Assembly (NCBI GenBank): GCA_031271465.1
Contig: JAISVR010000014.1
Span: 1 to 64,000 of the forward strand
Length of the DNA stretch: 64,000 bases
Reading direction: 5' to 3'
From: Prevotellaceae bacterium
GTDB lineage: Bacteria; Bacteroidota; Bacteroidia; Bacteroidales; Paludibacteraceae
Below the pieces are notes generated by a model, which did no database searches, was not told the origin of the DNA, and saw only the letters and a program-made list of their open reading frames with translations. Each line of letters begins with the position of its first letter. The stretch's first letter is position 1. Positions 41,813 to 49,839 of this stretch are shown in pieces. Made by a program: the position numbers and the translations under genes.

Positions 41813-43762
41813 TTATGCATTGTATCGATTAACCATTGCTTCCACTTCGCTGTTTATCATTTGAGCGAAGTCATCAACTTTCAGGCTGCCTTTATCGCCT
41901 TCGCCCTGCTTGCGCACGGATATTTCGCCGTTTTCAGCTTCTTTTTCACCTACGATAAGCATATACGGAATACGCTTTAATTCGTTGTCGCGGATTTTAC
42001 GCCCGATTTTTTCATTGCGGTCGTCCACCACCACGCGAATATCCTGACGGTTCAATCGTTCGGCTACTTCGTTGGCGTAGTCGTTGAACTTCTCGCTGAT
42101 AGGCAAAATCACAGCTTGGTCGGGCGTAAGCCACAGCGGGAATTTACCGCCCGTGTGCTCAATAAGCACCGCCACAAAGCGTTCCATCGAGCCGAAAGGC
42201 GCGCGGTGTATCATCACAGGGCGGTGTTTTTGGTTGTCTGTGCCGGTATATTCAAGGTCGAAACGCTCGGGCAGGTTATAATCCACCTGTATTGTGCCAA
42301 GTTGCCAGCGGCGACCGATAGCGTCTTTAACCATAAAGTCGAGCTTTGGTCCGTAGAACGCCGCTTCGCCGAGTTCTACGCGAGCTTTCAAGCCTTTTTC
42401 TTCGCAAGCTTCCACAATGGCGCGTTCGGCTTTTTCCCAATTGTCGTCCGAGCCGATGTACTTTTCCTTGTTTTCTGGGTCGCGAAGAGATATTTGCGCT
42501 TCAAAATTTTCAAAATTCAATGCCTTGAAAATGATGAAAATAATATCCATTACTTTCAGAAATTCATCTTTAAGCTGGTCGGGGCGGCAAAAAATATGCG
42601 CATCGTCCTGCGTAAAGCCGCGTACCCGCGTAAGCCCGTGCAATTCGCCGCTCTGTTCGTAGCGATATACCGTACCGAATTCCGCCAAACGCAGCGGCAA
42701 ATCCTTGTACGATTTGGGCGTAATTTTATACATCTCACAGTGGAAAGGACAGTTCATCGGTTTGAGCAGAAACTCCTCGCCCTCCTGCGGCGTATGGATT
42801 GGCTGGAAAGAATCCTTGCCGTATTTTGCATAATGCCCCGAAGTTACCCACAACTCTTTTTGCCCGATATGCGGCGTCATTACCTGCTGGTAGCCAAAGC
42901 GTTTTTGTATTCTTTTCAAAAAATCTTCCAAGCGGGTACGCAGTGCCGTTCCTTTGGGGAGCCACAACGGCAAGCCCGGTCCGATGGCTTGCGAAAAGGC
43001 GAACAGTTCAAGTTCGCGCCCGATTTTGCGGTGGTCGCGCTTTTTTGCCTCTTCGAGAAAGGCGAGATATTCGTCCAGCAGTTTTTTCTTCGGGAACGAA
43101 ATGCCGTAAATGCGGGTAAGCATTTTGCGCTTTTCGTCGCCGCGCCAATATGCCCCGGCAACGGAAGTGAGTTTTATCGCCTTGATTTCGGAAGTATCGC
43201 GCAAGTGAGGTCCGCGGCATAAATCCGTAAAACTACCCAGGGTATAAGTAGTAATCGTACCGTCCTGCAATTCGCTAATCAGCTCGCATTTGTATTCTTC
43301 GCCTTTTTCGCCGAAAAATTTCAGCGCGTCGGCTTTCGATATTTCATAGCGCACGAGTTTTTCTTTTTTGGCTGCCAACTCGTACATTTTTGCCTCAATC
43401 GCCGCGAGGTCGCCTTCTTTAATAACAACGCCTTCGGGCGTGTCGATGTCGTAGTAAAAGCCGTTTTCGATAGCAGGACCGATGCCAAAATGCGTACCCG
43501 GATACAAATCCGTGATGGCTTGGGCAAGCAGGTGCGATGAAGTATGCCAGAATGTATGCTTCGCTTCCGGGTCGTCCCACTTATGCAGTTTGAGGCTGCT
43601 GTTTTCGTTGATTGGGCGGTCTAAGTCCCATGCTTCGGTATTAACTGTTGCGGCGAGGACTTCCTGCGCCAGACGAGGGCTGATGCTCTCAGCAATTTGG
43701 TAGGGCGTTGTGCCATTGGCATATTCGCGCACCGAACCGTCGGGGAAAGTGATTTTAATCAT
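41813..43762 (-). CDS. thrS: Threonyl-tRNA synthetase
   Basis: The ATG at 43760-43762 ([24 protein letters not shown]) gives the canonical TGS domain start; 45 extra in-frame codons upstream are discounted. The 649-residue product has the TGS domain (1-60), the editing domain with [10 protein letters not shown], and the class II core with motif 2 ([24 protein letters not shown]), the zinc Cys in [10 protein letters not shown] and motif 3 [16 protein letters not shown], then the anticodon-binding domain. A -7 box TACCTTTG on the minus strand is at 43806-43813. The usual downstream infC-rpmI-rplT block is missing. Confidence 0.96.
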   Translation of the reverse strand: MIKITFPDGSVREYANGTTPYQIAESISPRLAQEVLAATVNTEAWDLDRPINENSSLKLHKWDDPEAKHTFWHTSSHLLAQAITDLYPGTHFGIGPAIENGFYYDIDTPEGVVIKEGDLAAIEAKMYELAAKKEKLVRYEISKADALKFFGEKGEEYKCELISELQDGTITTYTLGSFTDLCRGPHLRDTSEIKAIKLTSVAGAYWRGDEKRKMLTRIYGISFPKKKLLDEYLAFLEEAKKRDHRKIGRELELFAFSQAIGPGLPLWLPKGTALRTRLEDFLKRIQKRFGYQQVMTPHIGQKELWVTSGHYAKYGKDSFQPIHTPQEGEEFLLKPMNCPFHCEMYKITPKSYKDLPLRLAEFGTVYRYEQSGELHGLTRVRGFTQDDAHIFCRPDQLKDEFLKVMDIIFIIFKALNFENFEAQISLRDPENKEKYIGSDDNWEKAERAIVEACEEKGLKARVELGEAAFYGPKLDFMVKDAIGRRWQLGTIQVDYNLPERFDLEYTGTDNQKHRPVMIHRAPFGSMERFVAVLIEHTGGKFPLWLTPDQAVILPISEKFNDYANEVAERLNRQDIRVVVDDRNEKIGRKIRDNELKRIPYMLIVGEKEAENGEISVRKQGEGDKGSLKVDDFAQMINSEVEAMVNRYNA

Positions 43763-43805
43763 GATTTTGTTTACCTTACAAATGGTTTTTCTGTTTTTAA
43801 GTGCG

Positions 43806-43813
43806 CAAAGGTA
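43806..43813 (-). promoter_or_regulatory. -7 promoter box for thrS
   Basis: TACCTTTG on the minus strand, 43 bp upstream of the preferred start codon, supporting that start choice. Confidence 0.55.
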
Positions 43814-43879
43814 AGCAATTTTGAGATTGATTGGATTTGCTTTGAGGAAATATTTTCGGGTGTATCTCTTTTGGGCGTA

Positions 43880-44036
43880 TAAAAAAGGATTCGTCATGTC
43901 GCGTTTGACGCGGTATCGCCCATAAAGTGATAATCGTTAGTATGCGATGCGGGTCAAGCCCGCAATTAGCAATCACGACCAACGGGAATTGTAAATCACT
44001 GACCGAAGGGAAGTAATAATGACGGATACGCCTGAA
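43880..44036. repeat. Inverted-repeat element, copy E (divergent)
   Basis: It begins AAAAAAGGATTCGTCATGTC, contains GCGGGTCAAGCCCGC (a palindrome) and the CTGACCGAAGGGAAGTAATA insert also seen in copy F, and ends AATGACGGATACGCCTG. It is related to the same family but rearranged. Confidence 0.55.
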
Positions 44037-44142
44037 ATAAAGAAGTCCGAATATTTTTATTGGGGAATCTTATTTGCACTTTTTATGCTGTACAGATTCG
44101 TTTTTCCTGTCGGGCGATAAGCAAGCGGGCGTCTGTTTACTG

Positions 44143-44988
44143 CTATGCCGTTACCGAAGCGCAAATATAATCGGGAATAATGCCCGTGGAGGCAATAAGC
44201 AGTTCGGCATCTTTTGCCTGTATGTTACCCGAAAGCACCAGGCAGGTATCGATACCGAATTTATTGCCGCCGATGATGTCGGTTTTAAGCGTATCGCCCA
44301 CCATAAGGATTTCCTGTTTGTCCACAGGCTTTTGTTCGCAAGCATGGCGGTAGGCAAAATTGAAAATCTGTGCATCGGGCTTCCCAAAGCGGATAAATGT
44401 TTTTTGCGAGAGCGATTCGAGCAACTTGGCAACACCGCCTACGGAAATCGCCACTTCGTCTTTCGAACGGGGATAGGTGGTATCGGTATTTGCCACTACC
44501 ACAGGCATGCTCCGCTTACGCAGCAGGTTTACGGCGCGGGTGAGGTCGGTATTCCAGTCGAAGCCTTCGTCGTCGAGCAGCACGAGGGCAGAAATATCGT
44601 CGACTGCCGCTAAATCTACATTGCCGATGGAAATGGTTTCAATTCCCACGCTTTCGATGTAGTGAGCCGAGCGTTCGGTGCCGAGATAAGCTACCTTGCC
44701 GTGATTTATTTTGTACGACAAGTATTCTTTGGCAATCATGCCCGATGAAATTATTTTGTCGGTGGTGATTTCGGGCAGCCCGCGTTCGACGAAATTCTCG
44801 GCAAGCTGTTCGGGACTGCGCGAGGCATCGTTTGTAATGATGTAGTAGTCAATACCGTCGGCAACGAGCGACAGCAGCATTTCGCGTACGCCTTCGTAAA
44901 CACCCTGATAGTTGCGCAACACACCGTAGGAATCGAAGAAAATGGTTTTGTATTGCCGCGATATTTCTTTGAATGTTTGAATATTCAT
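44143..44988 (-). CDS. HAD subfamily IIA sugar-phosphatase-like hydrolase
   Basis: A 281-residue HAD-superfamily protein. Motif I is FFDSYGVLRN with nucleophile D19; the +2 residue is Tyr21 instead of Asp. The IIA cap includes GVREMLLSLVADGIDYYIITNDASRSPEQLAE, then IRFGKPDAQIFNFA (motif III Lys) and ILMVGDTLKTDIIGGNKFGIDTCLV (motif IV). The layout fits NagD/TIGR01459-like members, where the +2 position is often not Asp. Substrate unknown. It is probably cytoplasmic. Confidence 0.88.
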   Translation of the reverse strand: MNIQTFKEISRQYKTIFFDSYGVLRNYQGVYEGVREMLLSLVADGIDYYIITNDASRSPEQLAENFVERGLPEITTDKIISSGMIAKEYLSYKINHGKVAYLGTERSAHYIESVGIETISIGNVDLAAVDDISALVLLDDEGFDWNTDLTRAVNLLRKRSMPVVVANTDTTYPRSKDEVAISVGGVAKLLESLSQKTFIRFGKPDAQIFNFAYRHACEQKPVDKQEILMVGDTLKTDIIGGNKFGIDTCLVLSGNIQAKDAELLIASTGIIPDYICASVTA

Positions 44989-45089
44989 CGTGTTTTTAAT
45001 ATGATAATTGGGAAATGAGTTAATTTGAAAATGCCGAAGATTAATGATGTTTTTTCCACATTCTTATATTTTCATATTCTCTTATTTTG

Positions 45090-45800
45090 TTATTTAATTG
45101 CGTTTGCAAAGCTATCAAAAACCTTATAATTCCCTGCATATTCGGGCAACATTCTTTCGGGATGAAACTGCAGTCCTACTACAAAGCGTTTGTCGGGATT
45201 GTATATTGCTTCAATCAATCCGTCGGCAGAAAACGCCATGGGAACGAGCTTGTTGCCGAGCTTTTTTATGCCCTGATGGTGATAGGAATTTACACGAATT
45301 TCGTGCTCGCCATACCATGCATACAGGGGCGTATTTTCTTCAACCCGAAGCGGGTGACGCAGCGTATCGTAGTTTTCGTAGTCTATATGGAGAAGTTGGT
45401 GGTGGTTGTGCTCGTGCACATCGTTGAGAAGCGTTCCGCCGTGCGCCACATTAATAATGTGCATTCCGCGGCAAATACCCAATATTGCTTTGTCGTGCTC
45501 GAGGGCGTGGCGGCAACAGGCAAGTTCGATTTCGTCTTTGATCGGGTCGAGTTCTTCAAGCGCGGCGAGCTGATAGTTTTCGCCGTAACGGGCAGGGTTT
45601 ACATCGCCGCCTTCGGTTAAGAGCAAGCCTGCATAATCTGCCAGATAATTGGTGAGTATCAATTTGGTGGCTTCGGCAACGGGTACGATAACCGGCATCA
45701 GCCCTCTTTCGGCGAGCAGTTGCAAATATATTTCCGACACCCAGTTTACCGGCTTGTTTTTTCGCTCGAGACGACGCGAAACGATGAGGACTTTTTTCAT
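45090..45800 (-). CDS. Gamma-glutamyl-gamma-aminobutyrate hydrolase family protein (peptidase C26)
   Basis: A 236-residue class I glutamine amidotransferase-like hydrolase. LLLTEGGDVNPARYGE is near 59-74, the nucleophile is C110 in LGICRGMHIIN, and the catalytic His/Glu pair sits in GLQFHPERM near the C-terminus. This family includes PuuD, which cleaves the gamma-glutamyl bond in putrescine breakdown; no putrescine genes are adjacent, so the substrate is open. A minus-strand -7 box TATCTTTG is at 45817-45824. Confidence 0.88.
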   Translation of the reverse strand: MKKVLIVSRRLERKNKPVNWVSEIYLQLLAERGLMPVIVPVAEATKLILTNYLADYAGLLLTEGGDVNPARYGENYQLAALEELDPIKDEIELACCRHALEHDKAILGICRGMHIINVAHGGTLLNDVHEHNHHQLLHIDYENYDTLRHPLRVEENTPLYAWYGEHEIRVNSYHHQGIKKLGNKLVPMAFSADGLIEAIYNPDKRFVVGLQFHPERMLPEYAGNYKVFDSFANAIK

Positions 45801-46190
45801 AGTGTTAAATTTCCTCCAAAGATAATCCTTTTTCCTAAAACCGACACAACGCTGTTTGTTGTTCGTGCCTGCCCGGTATAGTTTTCGGCTTTCCTGTTAC
45901 GATGCCTGCTTGTTTATTTCGAATTTATTCTTTTTAGGCTTGTAAAGCAAACATTATTCGTCATTGCGCGGTACGAAGCACCATTCTCTGTACTGAGATT
46001 GCTTCGTTCCTCGCAATGACGAACTCGCCTCAACTGAGATTGCTTCGTTCCTCGCAATGACGAACTCGTCTCGACTGAGATTGCTTCGTCGTTTCTCCTC
46101 GCAACCAACGGTCATGACCGAAGGGAATTGTAAATCACAGACCGAAGGGAAGTAATAATGACGAACTCGCCTCAGAGGGATTGTTTCGTT
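45801..46190. other. Intergenic region filled by repeat copy F
   Basis: No gene seen apart from the promoter box at 45817-45824 (minus, TATCTTTG). Nearly all of 45920-46188 is repeat copy F. Confidence 0.65.
45920..46188. repeat. Inverted-repeat element, copy F (expanded)
   Basis: The left end is CGAATTTATTCTTTTTAGGC and the right end GCCTCAGAGGGATTGTTTCG. Inside, a 41 bp unit (CTGAGATTGCTTCGTTCCTC ... AACTCG) is tandemly repeated from 45993, 46034 and 46075, the third copy being interrupted by the GACCGAAGGGAA-type insert. The right end lies 2 bp from the stop codon of the repeat-protein gene. Confidence 0.8.
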
Positions 46191-46607
46191 TTATTTAAAG
46201 AAGAACCAGTATCCTGCTTCCTGCGGGTTACTCGAATTGCCGGTTGTGCCGATTTTGCGACCCGATGCGTCGCGCACATCACCGTTGCTGTGTATGCTTC
46301 CGATTTTTCTGCCCGATGCATCGCGCACATCGCCATCGCTTTCTATTTTGCCCACTTTCCTGCCCGAGGCATCGCGTACATCGCCGTCGCTCTCTAATTT
46401 ACCTGCTTTCCTGCCCGATGCGTCGCGCACATCGCCGTCGCTTTCTATTCTGCCCACTTTCCTGCCCGAGGCATCGCGCAGATCGCCATCGCTTTCTATA
46501 GTGCCCACTTTGCGACCCGAGCCGTCGCGTACGGTACTGTTATTTTGGGCATTGGTGTATCCGCACAATAATAATACGGAAACTGCAATTACAACTGTTT
46601 TTTTCAT
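46191..46607 (-). CDS. Small secreted protein of 17-residue repeats
   Basis: A 138-residue protein with a signal peptide (MKKTVVIAVSVLLLCGYTNAQ) followed by five and a half 17-residue repeats of consensus RDASGRKVGKIESDGDV and a short tail ending GYWFFFK. The Gly/Asp-rich short-period pattern suggests a beta-solenoid or beta-hairpin stack outside the cytoplasm. The 51 bp DNA repeat is nearly identical between units, so copy number may vary by slippage. The gene is flanked on both sides by inverted-repeat elements F and G. The family is not recognised. Confidence 0.82.
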   Translation of the reverse strand: MKKTVVIAVSVLLLCGYTNAQNNSTVRDGSGRKVGTIESDGDLRDASGRKVGRIESDGDVRDASGRKAGKLESDGDVRDASGRKVGKIESDGDVRDASGRKIGSIHSNGDVRDASGRKIGTTGNSSNPQEAGYWFFFK

Positions 46608-46629
46608 AAGATTTTGTTTTTTTGTTTTC

Positions 46630-46820
46630 GGAATTATCCTTTTTTAGGCTTGTGAAGCAAGTATTATTCGTTATTGCGAGGTGCGAAGCAATCCATTCTC
46701 TGTACTGAGATTGCTTCGTTCCTCGCAATGACGAACTCGTCTCGACTGAGATTGCTTCGTCGTTCCTCCTCGCAATGACGGCGGTGATGGTTGCTTTGCA
46801 AGCCTAAAAAGGATAATTCC
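46630..46820. repeat. Inverted-repeat element, copy G (191 bp)
   Basis: The ends GGAATTATCCTTTTTTAGGC and GCCTAAAAAGGATAATTCC are near-perfect inverted copies. The interior has ATTGCGAGGTGCGAAGCAAT and two copies of the CTGAGATTGCTTCGT unit. The left end is 22 bp upstream of the start of the repeat-protein gene. Confidence 0.85.
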
Positions 46821-47032
46821 ATTTGTTTTTAATTAAAATGATTTGGCAATAAGTTTAAATTTCTTCCGGTTTCGGGATACGAAAATAACGGTATTTTGTC
46901 AGATTACTTTTAATGCAAATGGTTTAATGAGGTTAAGAAAATATGTTTCCCGGAAAGTTGCCTGTACGCCACGCGATGTATTTGTGCAACAGCAACGGAA
47001 GGCAGATTTTACGCCGAGCTGAGGGGGATGAA

Positions 47033-47112
47033 TTTTCCTCAAGTGGTACGAAAATTTTCCTCAAGTGAAAAAAATATTTTCCTCAAGTGGAAAATTTTCT
47101 TTCCTCAAGTGG
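47033..47112. repeat. Four-unit 22 bp tandem array
   Basis: TTTTCCTCAAGTG begins at 47033, 47055, 47077 and 47099 (the last with one change), an exact 22 bp period. The best unit is a partial palindrome TTTTCC-TCAAGT-GGAAAA. It shares the TTTTCC start and near-identical period with the array at 38959-39145, but not the rest of the unit. Confidence 0.85.
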
Positions 47113-47223
47113 AAAATTCATCATCGATTTGGCGCATTTTATGACTGATGCTTTTGTTGGTATGAAATGCTTTTGTGTAACTCCTCTGTTTTGGGGTTCT
47201 CATTTATTACCCTTAATTATTTA

Positions 47224-47316
47224 ACTCCTCGCCCTTCGGGCACTCCCCTTGAAATTAACCGCTCCGCTTCGCTCGTCCCCTTTAAAAAAGGGGTGTACTC
47301 CAACGGGAGGAGAGGT
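47224..47316. repeat. GC-richer inverted-repeat stretch
   Basis: The outer arms AACTCCTC / GAGGAGAGGTT enclose GCCCTTCGGGC and a CCCCTTTAAAAAAGGGG hairpin (47277-47293). Base composition differs from its surroundings. It resembles a non-autonomous intergenic repeat. Confidence 0.5.
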
Positions 47317-47442
47317 TATATAAGCAGAGAACAGGCAAAGCAAAGGGGGGTTTATTAACAGGAACTTGAAGATAAAGCAACTTTCGCAATCTTTGTTATA
47401 GATGCTGCAGTGCCGTAAGAGGGTTGTCCGTTATTTTTTAAA

Positions 47443-47475
47443 TTGCTCAAGTTAGCAGAAAATGTTTTATCTTTG
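47443..47475 (+). promoter_or_regulatory. Promoter for the queuosine operon
   Basis: TTG (47443-47445), a 22 bp spacer, then TATCTTTG (47468-47475), 26 bp upstream of queC. The leader is too short for a riboswitch. Confidence 0.55.
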
Positions 47476-47501
47476 CGCCTTCAATCGATAATTTTTCATT
47501 C

Positions 47502-48206
47502 ATGTCGAAATCCAACCATAAGGCTTATTTATTGCTTTCGGGCGGGCAAGATTCGTTTGTATGCTTAGTGTGGGCGCTGCAACATTTCGCAGAAATAGAA
47601 GCCATAAGCATTGCTTACAATCAGCGGCACGCGCGTGAGTTGGACTATGCGGCTCGGATAGCGGCACATTTTGGTGTACCACACACGGTATACAATATTG
47701 GCGATTTCCTCGTTGCTACGGCAGATAGCACCCTGCTCGACCACGGTAATCATAACGCTCAACATCAGCAGGCGGCAAATCTTCCTGCAAGTTTTGTTCC
47801 CAACCGCAACGGATTGTTTCTTACTATCATATCCAACCATGCTTTTCGTCGCAACGAGCCACATATACAAATAGTTACCGGTACATGTGAAACCGATTTT
47901 TCGGGCTATCCCGATTGTCGCGACAGTTACATCAAGGCAAAGGAAGTGGAGCTTTCTCTGGGCTTAGACCGCCCTGTGAGTATACATACTCCCTTGATGT
48001 GGAAAAGCAAAGCGGAAACCTTTGAGATGGCAGCAGAGGCTGGTAAGTTGCAAGAGCTTATTGAAATAACTCTTAGCTGCTACAACGGCGACGAAACGCT
48101 GCACGAATGGGGTCGCGGTTGCAGCGAATGTCCGGCATGCGTACTGCGGGCAAAAGGTTTTTATTCTTTTAATAAAGATTTGAAAAACACATCAATATCA
48201 TATTGA
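47502..48206 (+). CDS. queC: 7-cyano-7-deazaguanine synthase
   Basis: A 234-residue PP-loop ATPase. The ATP loop SGGQDS is at 13-18 and FVPNRNGLFLTIISNHA is a family segment. DFSGYPDCRDSYIKAKEVELSLG precedes the C-terminal zinc site LSCYNGD ... GCSECPACVLRAKGF with four Cys. It converts 7-carboxy-7-deazaguanine to preQ0 using ammonia and ATP. It is the first gene of the queC-queE-queD-queF run, all on the plus strand with gaps of 3-70 bp. Confidence 0.94.
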   Translation: MSKSNHKAYLLLSGGQDSFVCLVWALQHFAEIEAISIAYNQRHARELDYAARIAAHFGVPHTVYNIGDFLVATADSTLLDHGNHNAQHQQAANLPASFVPNRNGLFLTIISNHAFRRNEPHIQIVTGTCETDFSGYPDCRDSYIKAKEVELSLGLDRPVSIHTPLMWKSKAETFEMAAEAGKLQELIEITLSCYNGDETLHEWGRGCSECPACVLRAKGFYSFNKDLKNTSISY

Positions 48207-48237
48207 AAACCATTAGTTAAACATAATCTTAATCTAT

Positions 48238-48936
48238 ATGAATGATTTGTATTATCTCACGGAAACATTTATGTCTGTCCAGGGTGAAGGGAATTGTGCC
48301 GGAATACGGGCATTATTCGTTCGTTTTCAGGGCTGCAATTTGCGCTGCTCGTGGTGCGACAGCAAATATACCTGGGGAAAAGATGAAAGTTTACAAGCTC
48401 TTACTGCCGGCGAAGTGAAATCGATAATTTCCAATTCGTCGGCTCATAATGTAATACTAACAGGTGGTGAGCCTACGCTGTACCGGTTGGATAAACTTGT
48501 TGTGGAAGGAAAAAAATACCATGTTGAAACCAACGCTACTATAATTCCCACCAAACCGCTCATTGCCACTCTGCCCGACGGAAGCCGTTTCTCTCGCGAT
48601 GCAATGGACGAGGATGTGATACGCCATTTCAACTGGGTTGTATCGCCCAAAGCAACGAATGCCGGACAAAAGATTTGCGAACCGGCACTGCGTTTTTGGG
48701 CTGCACAAGAGTATTGTGTATTTAAATTTATCGTTCAAAGAACCGAAGATTTGCAGGAAGTGGAAAAACTTGTTATCCTTTTCGGGATAGACAGGAACAA
48801 GGTGTATGTTGGCATAGAAGGATGCACGCTTAAAACGCAGCTTCGTCCCACACTGGTAGAAGAAATAATACACCGGGGCTTTAATTTTTCACCACGATTA
48901 CACATTTTGCTTTGGAAGCAAGAGCGGGGAAGATAG
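48238..48936 (+). CDS. queE: 7-carboxy-7-deazaguanine synthase
   Basis: A 232-residue radical SAM enzyme starting MNDLYYLTETFMSVQGEGNCAG. The cluster motif is CxxxCxxC at C33, C37 and C40 (GCNLRCSWC), the SAM motif TGGEPTL near 76, and VVSPKA near 140. It converts carboxytetrahydropterin to carboxydeazaguanine. It is 31 bp downstream of queC. The length and N-terminal spelling match the longer QueE type of Bacteroidota. Confidence 0.92.
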   Translation: MNDLYYLTETFMSVQGEGNCAGIRALFVRFQGCNLRCSWCDSKYTWGKDESLQALTAGEVKSIISNSSAHNVILTGGEPTLYRLDKLVVEGKKYHVETNATIIPTKPLIATLPDGSRFSRDAMDEDVIRHFNWVVSPKATNAGQKICEPALRFWAAQEYCVFKFIVQRTEDLQEVEKLVILFGIDRNKVYVGIEGCTLKTQLRPTLVEEIIHRGFNFSPRLHILLWKQERGR

Positions 48937-49006
48937 TATGTCTGTATGATACTATTTTTTATACTTTAATCTTTCCTCTTTCGTTTAACAAATTACTCAA
49001 ACAGCC

Positions 49007-49426
49007 ATGAAATACCAAATCAGCAAAGATTTTTCGTTCGAAGCAGCGCATCGTCTTATCAAAAACTACAGCGGGAAATGCTCCAATAACCACGGGCATT
49101 CTTATCGCGTGCGACTCACATTGGAAGGCGAGCAGCTCGAAACCACCGATATGCTCTTCGATTTCCATGAAACAAAGCGTTTGCAGGCTTGGCTCGACGA
49201 TAAGTTTGACCATGCTACCATTCTTTGGCATGAAGACCCTATGCTTGAAATGCTACAAAACTTTGGGAACAAAGTGTTTATCACCGAAAAAAATCCTACT
49301 GCCGAACATATTGCCGAACTGATTTTTGCACAGGCGCAAGCCTTGTTCGAAAACGAAAGCGTGAAAGTATACTGCGTAGAAATAGGCGAAACCTGTAGTT
49401 CGACAGCGAGAATAATGCGACAATAA
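49007..49426 (+). CDS. queD: 6-carboxytetrahydropterin synthase
   Basis: A 139-residue PTPS-fold protein. The zinc ligands are H15 (EAAHRL), H29 and H31 (CSNNHGHSY), with catalytic Cys C25 in CxxxHGH as in QueD. DFHE, KFDHATI, NPTAEHIAELI and VEIGETCSSTARI follow in the usual order. It makes 6-carboxytetrahydropterin from dihydroneopterin triphosphate, the first committed queuosine step. It is 70 bp downstream of queE. Confidence 0.93.
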   Translation: MKYQISKDFSFEAAHRLIKNYSGKCSNNHGHSYRVRLTLEGEQLETTDMLFDFHETKRLQAWLDDKFDHATILWHEDPMLEMLQNFGNKVFITEKNPTAEHIAELIFAQAQALFENESVKVYCVEIGETCSSTARIMRQ

Positions 49427-49461
49427 AATATTTTTCATCACTTTGTAATTTTACAAACTTT

Positions 49462-49836
49462 ATGAATTCATTTCAACATCTTGGACATAAAAGCAACGCG
49501 CCCACCAAGCAGTTAGATACTTTTCCTGCTCCTGCAAATGTAGGCTTGGTACGCTTCGAGAGCGACGAATTGACAAGTTTTTGTCCCGTAACGCATCAAC
49601 CCGATTTTAATCATATTACAATAGAATTTTGCCCCGACCAACGCTGCGTGGAAAGCAAGAGTTTGAAACTCTACCTGTGGTCGTTTCGCGAAGAGGCGAA
49701 GTTTGCCGAAGCTCTTGCAGGCGAAATTGCCGAAGATATTTTCCTGGCTCTCGAACCTCATTGGGTGAAAATTACTCTTAAGCAAAATGTCCGTGGCGGA
49801 CTGCAACTTACTGCTGTAGCGGAACGAAAGAAATAA
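49462..49836 (+). CDS. queF: NADPH-dependent 7-cyano-7-deazaguanine reductase
   Basis: A 124-residue single-domain (unimodular) QueF of the T-fold family. The catalytic Cys is C41 in SFCPVTHQPDF, with the general-acid Asp at 48. The family motif ESKSLKLYLWSF is at 64-75. The usual CPVTGQPDF has His in place of Gly here, and the C-terminus is shorter than in B. subtilis QueF. It reduces the preQ0 nitrile to preQ1. It is 35 bp after queD; the next gene starts 3 bp after its stop. Confidence 0.9.
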   Translation: MNSFQHLGHKSNAPTKQLDTFPAPANVGLVRFESDELTSFCPVTHQPDFNHITIEFCPDQRCVESKSLKLYLWSFREEAKFAEALAGEIAEDIFLALEPHWVKITLKQNVRGGLQLTAVAERKK

Positions 49837-49839
49837 CCT

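Larger units (their letters stand above)
43763..44142. other. Intergenic region: thrS promoter and repeat copy E
   Basis: No gene seen. 43806-43813 is TACCTTTG on the minus strand (thrS -7 box). 43880-44036 is a repeat-rich stretch. Confidence 0.6.
46608..47501. other. 894 bp gene-free region before queC
   Basis: It holds repeat copy G (46630-46820), an unannotated AT-rich stretch, a four-unit 22 bp tandem array (47033-47112), a GC-richer inverted-repeat stretch (47224-47316) and the queC promoter (47443-47475). No frame in it has a convincing start, codon pattern or motif. Confidence 0.65.

Noticed and set aside
42116-43222. A 368-codon open frame on the plus strand
   Set aside because: It is antisense to thrS over its whole length; its residue pattern is a shadow of the conserved synthetase codons and it has no start signal or motif.
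46237-46647. A repetitive 136-codon open frame on the plus strand (DASRTSPSLS repeats)
   Set aside because: It is the complement of the 51 bp repeats of the secreted protein gene at 46191-46607, which has a signal peptide and proper start.
47167-47358. A 63-codon frame in the gene-free region before queC
   Set aside because: It runs through the GC-rich inverted-repeat stretch and has no motif or upstream promoter.
47401-47501. preQ1 riboswitch in front of queC
   Set aside because: The -7 promoter box is only 26 bp from the start codon, leaving too short a leader, and no pseudoknot-like sequence was recognised.
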